Positions 1 to 8,180 of a stretch of 33,336 bases of DNA are shown here, one piece after another. The translations under genes were made by a program, and so were the position numbers. The notes beneath the pieces are model-generated. The model was not told where the DNA came from. It saw only the letters and a program-made list of their open reading frames with translations, and made no database searches. The stretch's first letter is position 1. Every line of letters begins with the position of its first letter. Origin of the DNA: an uncultured Paracoccaceae bacterium (GTDB lineage: Bacteria > Pseudomonadota > Alphaproteobacteria > Rhodobacterales > Rhodobacteraceae); contig CANMTR010000026.1 of NCBI GenBank assembly GCA_947500825.1, positions 1-33,336 of the forward strand, written 5' to 3'.

Positions 1-74
1 TAAAGATCAGACATGTTCACCGCTCGTTTTCGAGCCGTGAATCACGCCACCCAATCAAGATCAATGGGTCCTGA

Positions 75-529
75 CCCGAGATCGTCAAAATATCTGGAGG
101 AGTTCCGGACGACTTTCGCCCTTACGGCAAGACCGATGCCCGCCAATGGGTGGAGTGGAACTTTGTGCATTCGCTTTGCTGGGCTGTCCGGCTTGATGGA
201 CGACTCCTGGGGGAGGTGCGTTTGGACGACCTCAGCCCGGATGACAACCGAGCGCGGCTGGCGACCGGGTTCTACGACGTCTCCCAGATCGGGCGTGGGC
301 TGGGTCGCGAAGCGATCGGCTTAGTCCTCCCCCATGCGTTCGTCACACAGGCTCCCTATAGAGGCGATCTGCGAGTACTGGTGTTCAATGCACTGCGAAG
401 CGATGCTACCGCGCTTGCGTACTCGTCGAAGAGTGCCGGGAGCGCAAAAGCGCCAACATCGGCGGTTCATGGCACGACGACGTCATCATGGGATTAGTTG
501 CCCGTGACTACCTTCGTCGCAACCAATAA
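75..529 (+). pseudogene. GNAT-family N-acetyltransferase, frameshifted remnant
   Basis: Conceptual translation across two frames gives a GNAT-type acetyltransferase (acetyl-CoA-dependent N-acylation). From 75 the frame reads PEIVKISGGVPDDF and continues to the acetyl-CoA loop region GRGLGREAIGLVLPHAF (about 286-336) and LRVLVFN (about 370-390). At about 393-396 the frame breaks; the next frame continues the family pattern with AKRCYRAC, a variant of the usual RCYxxxGF, then GGSWHDDVIMGLVARDY and a TAA at 527-529. Upstream of 75 there is an in-frame TGA (72-74), while MGPDP in another frame leads into the same motif, so a second shift is likely near 72-80. No intact start was found. The family is clear from the motif order; the substrate is unknown. 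It is probably inactive debris at the edge of the defence island. Confidence 0.65.
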
Positions 530-611
530 CTGGCGGATTGGCCTGATATCCGAACCAACTAAACGAAACACTAAATAATTCTATGCGCAGTCCGGCATCC
601 CTCTACATCTC

Positions 612-2363
612 TTAGTTCATACTTTGCCGCCGCCACGAACGAATAGAATTTGCAGTGTCGGACTTTGGTTCAGCCTCATTCCAGCGATCCCAAAAAGCCA
701 CGGTTTGGCTATCAGGCTTCATCTTAGGCTCCGCGATGCGTACCCGTGTAGGCAGAAGACTAGCATCCCCGACAACCAATGCTTCTCCAATGTCTAGGAC
801 TGGCAAAAGGTCACCAAAACTACCAAGACTCTCAGGTAAAAGTCGTTTGATGACACTTTGATCGTCGCCATTAGACAATCGCATTGCCACAACATTATTA
901 CATTGACTGAGAACGGTTCGATTTACTTCTGATGGCCTCTGGCTGATCACAACTAGACCTATTCCATATTTCCGCCCCTCCTTTGCAATCCTCTCAAAGA
1001 TTTCTACAGCAACGGAATCCGAACTATCGGCTTGTAATCTTTCAGGGATATATAGATGCGCCTCGTCGCACATAATTGCAATTGGATGACGTTCCTCAGA
1101 TTTCGTCCATAAGCTAGTAGAGAAAATAATCTGAGCAAGAAGGCTTACCATCAAAGGTAGAACATCAGATGGAACTTCAGAAAAATCTATAATTTTAATG
1201 CCGCCTTCGGCACCTTCCTGCGCCCCGCGCCCAGCCGATATTTCGTGGACCATGCGCTCTAGCCACGCCATATCCATGCATTCTTTCGGCGGTTGAAAAA
1301 GAAACGCAAGCCGGCGATCATTTCTTTTCGCTTCTAACCGACCAATAAGACGGCTCAGCTTGCCATTGTAATCCCCAGCCTTGCCATCAGGTTTGCCGCG
1401 GGAATCTGCCACCCGTTCCTCATCAAGGCGGCCCAGCTCGCTCAGAACATCAGACAGATCAAATGGAACAGGGCTATCGATCGTAAAGTTACTTAGAATA
1501 TCCCCGTGCTCTTTGGGATCGAGCTTTGCCTTTTTCATATTTACGATCGTTCGGGTCATGACCATTGATTGGTTTGGCGCGTTCTGATCGCTTCGATCAA
1601 CAAACATCGAAACCAGCGCCTCGTACCCTAAAAGCCAGTATGGCAAATGAAGGACCCCATCGGCCAAACCGCGCTTATGCTCAATGTCTGAGGGCCCCGC
1701 AACCCGAAGATGCTTAAACGCCTTTCCTGTAAGGGGTCGATACTCACCATGAATGTCGAATAGTACAGTATTGGCTTGAGATAACTCCGCGATTTGATCG
1801 AGCAACCTTGCGGTTGTCCACGATTTACCGGAACCCGTGCTGCCAACTATGATGGCGTGCCGCTGGAAAAGCTTATTTCCGTTGAGGTAAGCGATAGCTT
1901 CGTCATCTAGTGTGAAGTTACCAAGCGAAAGCTTTGGGCCTTCTGTCTTTACGTTGGATATTACCTGCATGAATCGCGTAAGCCGCTCGCCTTCTAATGA
2001 GAAGCAATTGGCGTCAATTTCTGGTACGGTCTCGAGGGTCCGGCGAAATACGTTTTTTTCCCTGCCAACACGATCTAACAGAGTCCCTATAAGAGTAGTT
2101 TTCACGAGGTTATTTTCATTGGGAATAAATTCGTCATCGCCAGCTTCTTCATCACCAAGTTCCTGATTGTCAGGTTTTCGGGTAATTTTGACGACGATGC
2201 CGATTAAGTGTTGCCCGGGCTTACTACTCTGGAGGACTACTAATCGATTTACTTGCAACCGTTTCAGGCGATCAAGATCATCAACGCGGATAGTGGCAGC
2301 GGCAGTATCGACAGAAATGACACTGCCTAGCGCCTCGGTATCAGAGAAATTGAAGATTGACAT
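612..2363 (-). CDS. herA: HerA-like hexameric ATPase of a SIR2-HerA (Nezha-type) defence pair
   Basis: 583-residue FtsK/HerA-superfamily ATPase (DUF87 type). An N-terminal beta-rich HAS-barrel-like region covers about 1-115; Walker A GSTGSGKS is at 174-181; Walker B IAIMCDEAH is at about 428-436; the SQRPSE sensor-type motif is at about 474-479, after GRKYGIGL. Bacterial HerA proteins form hexamers that move on or unwind DNA; paired with SIR2-like NADases they form a supramolecular anti-phage complex. The gene starts 9 bp after the stop of the SIR2-like gene, and its ribosome binding site (TTAGGTAAC) lies over that stop region, so the two are almost certainly co-translated. Both genes are visibly richer in AT than the rest of the window, a sign of separate acquisition. 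Assignment as a defence HerA rests on the SIR2 neighbour; as a lone gene it could be a DNA-repair HerA. Confidence 0.9.
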   Translation of the reverse strand: MSIFNFSDTEALGSVISVDTAAATIRVDDLDRLKRLQVNRLVVLQSSKPGQHLIGIVVKITRKPDNQELGDEEAGDDEFIPNENNLVKTTLIGTLLDRVGREKNVFRRTLETVPEIDANCFSLEGERLTRFMQVISNVKTEGPKLSLGNFTLDDEAIAYLNGNKLFQRHAIIVGSTGSGKSWTTARLLDQIAELSQANTVLFDIHGEYRPLTGKAFKHLRVAGPSDIEHKRGLADGVLHLPYWLLGYEALVSMFVDRSDQNAPNQSMVMTRTIVNMKKAKLDPKEHGDILSNFTIDSPVPFDLSDVLSELGRLDEERVADSRGKPDGKAGDYNGKLSRLIGRLEAKRNDRRLAFLFQPPKECMDMAWLERMVHEISAGRGAQEGAEGGIKIIDFSEVPSDVLPLMVSLLAQIIFSTSLWTKSEERHPIAIMCDEAHLYIPERLQADSSDSVAVEIFERIAKEGRKYGIGLVVISQRPSEVNRTVLSQCNNVVAMRLSNGDDQSVIKRLLPESLGSFGDLLPVLDIGEALVVGDASLLPTRVRIAEPKMKPDSQTVAFWDRWNEAEPKSDTANSIRSWRRQSMN

Positions 2364-2372
2364 GTATGTTAC

Positions 2373-3398
2373 CTAAAGAATTATTTTGTTGAAGCCATCA
2401 AGTGACCAAAGATCGGGTGTTCCGACCTCGCTACCCCCTGGATGGGTTGGGGAATATACTTTGCTGCCGGTCCCTGACTGTTCAATTCCGAGGTAGTTTT
2501 TTCCAGCCTTTGTTCTTAGGAAATCTTTTGCTTCGTCGGTTAGCGTGCGTGCTAATACTACGGTTGGTATATTTCTATCACGGCACCGTTCGTGGATTTT
2601 TGGATGAATGTGTTGGTCGCGAAACCCGAAGCCAATACATAAGAAGGCCGAGGCGTTTATTAATGCAGAATCGGCGCCGTTGATTGTGGTCCGAAATGGG
2701 TCTTCATAGGTTTTTTCGTATTTGTTTAGTCCGGGAGTCACAATAAGAGGGAAATATTTATCTGCGTTTGGTTGCTTAAACACTGGCAGACCAATTATTC
2801 TTTCATCAGCGGTCCGGAACCAATCAAGAGATCCGTGAACCTTCCAAATTTTGACGACACGCGAAGGTTTCGTTCCTTGGCGGAATTTTACGTGTCCCGC
2901 ACTTTCCCAGCGCTGAACGTATCCTGGTGCAAAACCTGTTTGAAATAAGATATTCTTCGAATTGCAGGCAAACTCGACAACTCGATCATAGTTTGTAGTG
3001 ACTACTTGGACTTCATTCTGGGTGCTACTGAACATGCTTGCTAGTAGCTTTCCGAGTTCAAAACCGCTGTCACTTGTTGCGGCGTCTTCCAGCAGTCTCA
3101 TATCTTTTTCGTTCACACAACGCCAGGTCAGGCCCACGATCTTAGATATCAAAGAAGGGGGCAAAGTCTTCCCTTCTAGGGCTGCCTCAAGGTGGTCGCC
3201 ATTTGCTAAGGCTGTTCTTACTAACATCCAAGCGTCATTTTCGACCTCTCCCTCAATTTCGATATTCTCACGGAGAAAGGTGCTAAGGTTTCCCATGCTG
3301 GGAAGACCGTGAGGCATCGACGCCCCGCTACCTAGAACAACTGTGGGACATCCTTGAAAACAGGACTGGGCGATTTTGGAGATTTCTTCTAGATCCAA
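2373..3398 (-). CDS. SIR2-like NADase effector of a SIR2-HerA (Nezha-type) defence pair
   Basis: 341-residue SIR2-fold protein. It shows the nucleotide-binding GSGAS at 23-27, TTNYD at 134-138, WKVHGSLDW around 185-193 with the likely catalytic His at 188, and a C-terminal CIGFGFRDQHIHP segment typical of SIR2_2-type effectors. Such proteins hydrolyse NAD+ when phage infection is sensed, leading to abortive infection; with HerA they form a two-gene system known as SIR2-HerA or Nezha. The start is TTG at 3396-3398; no ATG, GTG or TTG lies further upstream before the in-frame stop, and a weak GAG ribosome binding site precedes it. It is the first gene of the pair, with herA 9 bp downstream. The NADase activity is inferred from family; the conserved His and Asn-Asp motifs are intact. 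Confidence 0.88.
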   Translation of the reverse strand: MDLEEISKIAQSCFQGCPTVVLGSGASMPHGLPSMGNLSTFLRENIEIEGEVENDAWMLVRTALANGDHLEAALEGKTLPPSLISKIVGLTWRCVNEKDMRLLEDAATSDSGFELGKLLASMFSSTQNEVQVVTTNYDRVVEFACNSKNILFQTGFAPGYVQRWESAGHVKFRQGTKPSRVVKIWKVHGSLDWFRTADERIIGLPVFKQPNADKYFPLIVTPGLNKYEKTYEDPFRTTINGADSALINASAFLCIGFGFRDQHIHPKIHERCRDRNIPTVVLARTLTDEAKDFLRTKAGKNYLGIEQSGTGSKVYSPTHPGGSEVGTPDLWSLDGFNKIIL

Positions 3399-3431
3399 CT
3401 TTTTCTCAATCCGATAGTACTGATTTACTTG

Positions 3432-3460
3432 CGTAGAAGCGTGAGACTCACTCTCGTCAA
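3432..3460 (-). promoter_or_regulatory. Possible promoter with dyad for the SIR2-HerA pair
   Basis: On the minus strand a TTGACG box (3460-3455) is followed 17 bp later by a weak -10 (TCTACG, 3437-3432), about 35 bp before the TTG start. The spacer contains a perfect short dyad GTGAG-A-CTCAC (3441-3451) that could be an operator. The -10 is poor and no other support exists. The 3399-3686 stretch otherwise holds no gene I can recognise; two short minus-strand reading frames there look accidental. Confidence 0.3.
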
Positions 3461-3660
3461 TGGCATTGCAATGGTGATTTGACCAATCTGAGGGTTGATC
3501 GCAACTTCACGATGGTAAGCGGTATACTCAAGCGGCGCAGTTGAGCTATTCGCGGGTGAGGTGTAACTGGTTGCAAAGATGCAGCGGTTGCGAAGCTGGG
3601 TTCTCCGCTTGTGGACACGGCTACTACAGCATCGTCGAGCTGTTCTAGGATGCACAAATG

Positions 3661-3697
3661 TTGTTTTGTTGTCCGCTTGGTGCTATATGTATTACAT
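3661..3697 (+). promoter_or_regulatory. Promoter and operator of the ParD/ParE module (apparently leaderless)
   Basis: A -35 box TTGTTT (3661-3666), a 17-bp spacer and a -10 box TATATG (3684-3689) predict a transcript starting at about 3696, exactly the A of the antitoxin ATG. No ribosome binding site is present before that ATG. A perfect dyad ATGTA-T-TACAT (3687-3697) overlaps the -10 box and the start codon, the usual place for autorepression by a ribbon-helix-helix antitoxin. The element positions are read directly; leaderless translation and repression are inferred. Confidence 0.5.
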
Positions 3698-3962
3698 GCC
3701 AAGGCTCTCGATCGACATCACCCCTGAAGAGCACCAGAAGCTCAAGGCCATTGCCGCCCTGAAAGGGCAGAGCCTCAAGGATTACGTTCTCCACCGTGCT
3801 TTGGGTGATGCCCCGGCCGTCGAAGGCATGACGGAAGACGAGGCGCTCAACGCGCTTGCCGACTACTTGAAGCCCCGGATCGACCAGGCGCGTCGTGGCG
3901 AGCTCTCTGCGAAGTCCTTGGATGACATCCGCTGCGAGGCACGCGAGCAGGCTAGGCTGTAA
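3696..3962 (+). CDS. parD: ParD-like ribbon-helix-helix antitoxin
   Basis: 88-residue antitoxin. The N-terminal MPRLSIDITPEEHQKLK followed by AIAALKGQSLKDYVLHRAL matches the ribbon-helix-helix fold used for DNA binding and autorepression. The acidic C-terminal part (EGMTEDEALNALADYLKPR onward) would wrap and neutralise the toxin. An alternative ATG nine bases upstream (3687) would add MYY, but 3696 fits the family N-terminus and coincides with the predicted transcription start. It lies 8 bp before the parE-like toxin gene and is transcribed with it. The much longer open frame upstream of this start is not coding-like. Confidence 0.85.
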   Translation: MPRLSIDITPEEHQKLKAIAALKGQSLKDYVLHRALGDAPAVEGMTEDEALNALADYLKPRIDQARRGELSAKSLDDIRCEAREQARL

Positions 3963-3970
3963 TCGCCCCG

Positions 3971-4270
3971 ATGAGAGCCTACGACCTCACCCTCGCGGCC
4001 GAAGAGGACCTGCGGGGCATCTGGCGCTATACCTACGAGACATGGGGCGCAGACCAGGCCGACAGATACTTCGGCCAGATCGAAGAGTGCTGTGATGCCG
4101 TTGGGGAAGGCAGGGCTCGGTCAAGGTCGTTTGAGACGCTGCCCCAGGGCGTCCGCATCCACCGCTGCGAACATCACTACATTGTCTGGCTGGCTGCCGA
4201 CCGTCCTGTCGTCATCGCCATTCTGCATGAACGCATGGACTTCGTGCGGAGATTGAAAGACCGGCTATGA
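3971..4270 (+). CDS. parE: ParE/RelE-superfamily toxin
   Basis: 99-residue toxin of the ParE branch of the RelE/ParE fold. It begins MRAYDLTLAAEEDLRGIWRY, the standard alpha-hairpin opening of the family, and ends with the core strands IHRCEHHYIVWLAA and VVIAILHERMDFVRRL. ParE toxins poison DNA gyrase and are held inactive by the cognate antitoxin; RelE-like members instead cleave mRNA. The ParE-type opening and the lack of an obvious RelE catalytic Arg/Lys set favour gyrase, but this is inference. No ribosome binding site precedes the ATG, so translation is probably coupled to parD. The pair sits between two phage-defence modules and may stabilise the island. Confidence 0.88.
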   Translation: MRAYDLTLAAEEDLRGIWRYTYETWGADQADRYFGQIEECCDAVGEGRARSRSFETLPQGVRIHRCEHHYIVWLAADRPVVIAILHERMDFVRRLKDRL

Positions 4271-4354
4271 CTGCATCGCACGGTTTTGCCTTCACAGGAT
4301 CACCTGGCCCCCTCTACTGTTCGAGGAAACCCCGCCATTTCAGGCGAATACCAC

Positions 4355-4371
4355 GGGAGTGAATTCTGATC
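4355..4371 (+). promoter_or_regulatory. Ribosome binding site and non-ATG start region of the TerB-domain gene
   Basis: GGGAG at 4355-4359 precedes, in the frame of the TerB gene, a TGA (4360-4362) followed at once by ATT (4363), CTG (4366) and ATC (4369). CTG is 6 bases and ATC 9 bases from the GGGAG, both workable; ATT at 3 bases is too close. No ATG, GTG or TTG is in frame until 4630, yet the frame between them encodes two convincing membrane helices. A near-cognate start is therefore inferred. Confidence 0.5.
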
Positions 4372-6882
4372 CGCGCATTTCTGTCGTTCTGTTTCCTGTG
4401 CCTTCGTATTGCCGTCGTTTACCTGGTAGGGCTCCTGATCGCCGGCCTGCTGATTACCGGTCCGCTGCTCGAAACCAACGAGTTCGTCCAGGTTACCCTC
4501 GTCCTCGCCGGGCCCGTTCTCCTGGCGTGGTGGAACGAGCGTCGCATCACGAGGCGCAAAGCGAAGCAGGCCCCCACCCCGATCGATCACGACGACCCTG
4601 ATGAGGATCGCCTGGCAATTGCCAGAGCGATGAGCCGAGCCAAGGCGAATTCCGCGCATGACACGACATCGCGCCATCCCTCTGCAAGCGTAGGCAATCG
4701 ATCTTCCGAGGCGCTTGGAACGAGGTCGACGAGTTCGACTGCAGGCAAGGCGCCACCTGGACCGGTCGAACCGGCCCGAACCGGCAAGCCGGGACAACGG
4801 GGCTGGATCGGCCCTGGCCAGTCCGTGGAAGTCGCTGGCCGCGAGATTGGGGGAATGGTCTATATCGGTGTACCGCCGAAGGTATCCGGTCGCGGATGGC
4901 AGGAATCCTGCCGAGCCTATATCGATCCCTCGCTCCCAGTTGCTTCCAGGGTGAGCGAAGACCTCCAGAGCATGCCCTACTGGCCGGGTTATTCTGATAT
5001 CGGGCCGCAGCACCGGGCGATCTATCTCGACTGGCTGGCAGACGGACGGCGACGCACCGACATCGATGCCGGCTACATGTTCCTCTACTTCTACGGCCTC
5101 GAGCGTCGGTTCATCGCCGATGATCCGTCGGATGACGAGCGGCAGGCAATCCTCGACGAGGTTCTGCGCCTGAAAGACCTCTTTGCGGAGAGCCGTTCCG
5201 CGCAGCGATATCTCGGGGCCTTCGTCGCTGTGGCGCAGGTCAAACTCAATGCCATCCCGGACGATCCCCTCTCCGTTGATCGCAGCGGCTGGGAAGTGCC
5301 CCTGCCCCTGGCGATCGGTCTGGGCGCGCGCATTGGCCAGGGTGAGGCCTTGTCCGCGGACTGGTTGCTGGCCTGGTTTCTGTGCCACCCGGAAAGCAGC
5401 CTGCGCACCCCGGCCAAGAGGGCCCCCGACGAATTCGCGGCATTGTTCCGGGTGCTATTCGAGAAGCGGTTTCCAGACGGGTTAAAGGTCACGAAACCCC
5501 GCAAGAAGCTGTCGGCGACGTACGAAGCCGCTTCGGGTGAGTTCAAGGCGGACCTTGTCCCGGAGTTCGACGGCAGCCCCGTCCTCGATGTCTCCGGACT
5601 TCGGAAACCGATCGAGATTGCGCAGGAAGTTGCAGATGAGGCAATGGAGGCGCTCGACGGGTATAGCCGCCTCCTGGGCCGTGACGAGACCGCGGCCGGC
5701 ACGCTCCGTGGTCATCTGATGCTCCCCGCGGCCATCCGGGCGCAGTTCCCTTGCCCCGCCCGAGACGACCTGGCGGCATGGGCGCGTGACCGCATCGCCG
5801 CGGATGGTCTGGTCCCGGTCCGCGACGTGATCGAGCGGGTCACGGGCCTTCGACCCGAGAAGCCGAGCAAACGGGACCTCACCGAAACCTCCGACATGCT
5901 GGCTCGGATCGGGATCGGAATGGCCCCCGACCCACGCTTCGCGTTGCGTCGACCCAAACCCGAAGAGCCTGTGGTGCTATTCGACCTGGGCCGCGACGTG
6001 GAAGTTCTGGAGGACGTGTCGCCCAGCTATTCCGAGGCGACGCTCAGGATCGCGCTTGGGGCATTCGTCGCTCATGCAGATGGCAGGATTGTCGAGGCCG
6101 AGCGGGAGAGTCTCATCGCCCAGGTGCGCGCCACGCAGCTCCCCACGGAGGAGGAACGGCGCCGCTTGATGGCCAACCTGTGGTGGTTTCTCTCCGTCCC
6201 CCCTGATATGTCCGTTCTCCGCAAGCGACTGAAGGAAACCTCGGCCGAGGAGGCGGGAGCCCTGCGCGCCGCCCTGGTCGCGGCGGTCCATTCCGATGGA
6301 GAGGTATCGGCGGACGAGGTGTCTAGCCTGGAGAAGGCGTATCGCGCGCTTGGGCTGGACGCTGGCCTGGTCTACTCCGATCTCCACGCCGGCGATGCGA
6401 CCGCCCCCGTCACGGTCCGTGCCGCCCGTCCCGCCGCGTCCGGAGAAGCTATTCCGGATGAACCCGCGGCGGCCAGGGCCGCCACGCTGGATCTTGATCG
6501 AATAGCGGCAATCCAGTCCGATACCGCGAAAGTCTCCGAAGTGCTCGGCTCGATCTTCACGGACGAGGCCGAGCAAGATGCCCACCCTGTCGCTTCCGGG
6601 GCAGAAGAGCCGTCTTCCCCCGACACGCTGACGGGTCTCGATGCCGCTCATACTCGGATCGTGCAGAAGCTCTTGGCGCAGGATCACTGGAGTGAGGATG
6701 CCTTCGACGGGATCTGCAGCGCGCAGGGCCTGATGCCCGCCGGGGCGCTCGAGACGATCAACGAGTGGAGTTTCGAGCGCCATGACGAGGCTCTGATCGA
6801 TGCCTACGACGGCTACGATATCGAGCCCGAGCTTGCCGCCACTCTGCGCCCGCAACTGGAGGAAGTCCCATGTCCAAGCTGA
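4366..6882 (+). CDS. sngA: TerB-domain membrane protein, Shango system component A
   Basis: About 838 residues if started at CTG 4366 (750 from the first ATG at 4630). The segment before 4630 encodes two hydrophobic helices (about residues 3-35 and 43-60) followed by WWNERRITRRKAK, a positive-inside anchor, so the upstream start is preferred. A basic, Ser/Pro-rich linker follows. Then comes a TerB_N domain (MPYWPGYSDIGPQHRAIYL and GYMFLYFYGLERR, about residues 203-390), a TerB-like domain with two acidic metal-loop repeats (FVAHADGRIVEAE and AAVHSDGEVSADE, about 560-700), and a TerB_C-like end (QDHWSEDAFDGICSAQGLMP). The gene overlaps the downstream ATPase by 13 bp. A TerB protein with an ATPase and a DEAD helicase is the published make-up of the Shango anti-phage system; the membrane anchor suggests envelope surveillance. 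Confidence 0.82.
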   Translation: MIRAFLSFCFLCLRIAVVYLVGLLIAGLLITGPLLETNEFVQVTLVLAGPVLLAWWNERRITRRKAKQAPTPIDHDDPDEDRLAIARAMSRAKANSAHDTTSRHPSASVGNRSSEALGTRSTSSTAGKAPPGPVEPARTGKPGQRGWIGPGQSVEVAGREIGGMVYIGVPPKVSGRGWQESCRAYIDPSLPVASRVSEDLQSMPYWPGYSDIGPQHRAIYLDWLADGRRRTDIDAGYMFLYFYGLERRFIADDPSDDERQAILDEVLRLKDLFAESRSAQRYLGAFVAVAQVKLNAIPDDPLSVDRSGWEVPLPLAIGLGARIGQGEALSADWLLAWFLCHPESSLRTPAKRAPDEFAALFRVLFEKRFPDGLKVTKPRKKLSATYEAASGEFKADLVPEFDGSPVLDVSGLRKPIEIAQEVADEAMEALDGYSRLLGRDETAAGTLRGHLMLPAAIRAQFPCPARDDLAAWARDRIAADGLVPVRDVIERVTGLRPEKPSKRDLTETSDMLARIGIGMAPDPRFALRRPKPEEPVVLFDLGRDVEVLEDVSPSYSEATLRIALGAFVAHADGRIVEAERESLIAQVRATQLPTEEERRRLMANLWWFLSVPPDMSVLRKRLKETSAEEAGALRAALVAAVHSDGEVSADEVSSLEKAYRALGLDAGLVYSDLHAGDATAPVTVRAARPAASGEAIPDEPAAARAATLDLDRIAAIQSDTAKVSEVLGSIFTDEAEQDAHPVASGAEEPSSPDTLTGLDAAHTRIVQKLLAQDHWSEDAFDGICSAQGLMPAGALETINEWSFERHDEALIDAYDGYDIEPELAATLRPQLEEVPCPS

Positions 6883-8180
6883 AACCACGCGAGCGCGACG
6901 CTATCGTTCAGGCCTTGCGCGCGGGGGTCGTCCCCAAGCAGGGGCTGCGCCATATCCAGGTCGGCCGAGCGCGGGAAATCGGCGAGATGGTTCGCGATAT
7001 CGAGCGGATCGCGGACGGGGGCGCGGCGATCCGCTTCGTCATCGGCGAATACGGGTCGGGAAAGACGTTCTTCATGAACCTCGTCCGGCTCATCGCGCTG
7101 GAGAAGGGACTGGTCGTGATGTTCGCCGACCTCGCGCCCGATCGCCGCCTCCACGCCACCGGCGGACAGGCGCGCGGCCTCTATGCCGAAATGGCGCGCA
7201 ACCTCTCCACCCGAACGAAGCCCGATGGCGGTGCGATGGCCAGCGTGGTCGAACGGTTCGTCGGTCAGGCTGCGCAAGACGCCGAGACCCGCGACGTACC
7301 GACAGGCAACGTGATCCGCGAACGGCTCTCCCACTTCGAGGAGTTGACCGGGGGCTACGAATTTTCCGAGGTCGTGCGCCGCTACTGGGAAGGTCACGAG
7401 ACGGGCGACGAGGAGCTCAAGTCCGCCGCGCTGTGCTGGCTCAGAGGCGAGTTCGCGACCCGCACGGATGCCCGCAAAGCTCTAGGCGTACGCGGCATCG
7501 TCGACGATGCGAATGTCTATGATCACCTGAAGCTGATGTCCGAGTTCGTCCTGGCGGCCGGCTACAAGGGCTTGCTCGTCGGGCTCGACGAGATGGTGAA
7601 CCTGTTCAAGCTGACCTCATCGCAGGCACGGAACGCCAACTACGAGCAGATCCTACGCATCCTCAATGACGTCCTCCAGGGATCGGCATCGTCCCTGGGC
7701 TTTTTGCTTGGGGGGACGCCAGAGTTCCTGATGCATACCCGGCGGGGTCTCTACAGCTACGAGGCACTCCAGTCCCGTCTGGCCGAGAACACGTTCGCCC
7801 AGGGGGACCTCGTGGATCTATCGGGCCCGGTACTGCGGCTGGCGAGTCTGACACCGGAAGACTTGTATGTCCTGCTGGCAAACGTGCGGACCGTCATGCA
7901 ACCCGACGATCCGGTGCCGAACGAGGCGCTGACGGCCTTCATGGCCCATTGCCAGGACCGGATCGGAGAGGCCTATTTCCGCACGCCACGCAATACGGTG
8001 ACGGCTTTCGTCAACATGCTCGCGGTCCTGGAACAGAACCCGGGCACCGACTGGCACGATCTGATCGAGCGCGTCGAAGTCGTCCCCGAAAGTGGGGACG
8101 ATCTGAGCGACGTGGACGAAGCAACGGCCGCATTCCCTGGCTCGACCGGGGAGGACGATCTGGCCAGCTTCAAACTGTGA
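6870..8180 (+). CDS. sngB: P-loop ATPase, Shango system component B (DUF2791/BrxC-D-like)
   Basis: 436-residue AAA-like ATPase. Walker A GEYGSGKT is at 59-66 and Walker B LLVGLDE at 235-241, followed by the long helical GGTPEFL region and a C-terminal winged-helix-like part (FRTPRNTVTAFVNML). The layout matches ATP-binding proteins of the DUF2791/BrxD kind used in several phage-defence systems. Its ATG lies 13 bp inside the end of the TerB gene, and its TGA shares bases with the GTG of the helicase (GTGA), so the three proteins are translated as a coupled unit, probably in fixed ratio. The ATPase fold is certain from the motifs; the Shango role comes from gene order. Confidence 0.85.
   Translation: MSKLKPRERDAIVQALRAGVVPKQGLRHIQVGRAREIGEMVRDIERIADGGAAIRFVIGEYGSGKTFFMNLVRLIALEKGLVVMFADLAPDRRLHATGGQARGLYAEMARNLSTRTKPDGGAMASVVERFVGQAAQDAETRDVPTGNVIRERLSHFEELTGGYEFSEVVRRYWEGHETGDEELKSAALCWLRGEFATRTDARKALGVRGIVDDANVYDHLKLMSEFVLAAGYKGLLVGLDEMVNLFKLTSSQARNANYEQILRILNDVLQGSASSLGFLLGGTPEFLMHTRRGLYSYEALQSRLAENTFAQGDLVDLSGPVLRLASLTPEDLYVLLANVRTVMQPDDPVPNEALTAFMAHCQDRIGEAYFRTPRNTVTAFVNMLAVLEQNPGTDWHDLIERVEVVPESGDDLSDVDEATAAFPGSTGEDDLASFKL

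Noticed and set aside
3425-3702. Two minus-strand frames before the SIR2 gene
   Set aside because: They overlap each other and the TA promoter, and show no family or ribosome binding site.
4300-5388. 362-codon minus-strand frame at the start of the TerB gene
   Set aside because: Overlaps both the promoter side and coding part of the TerB gene; no domain.
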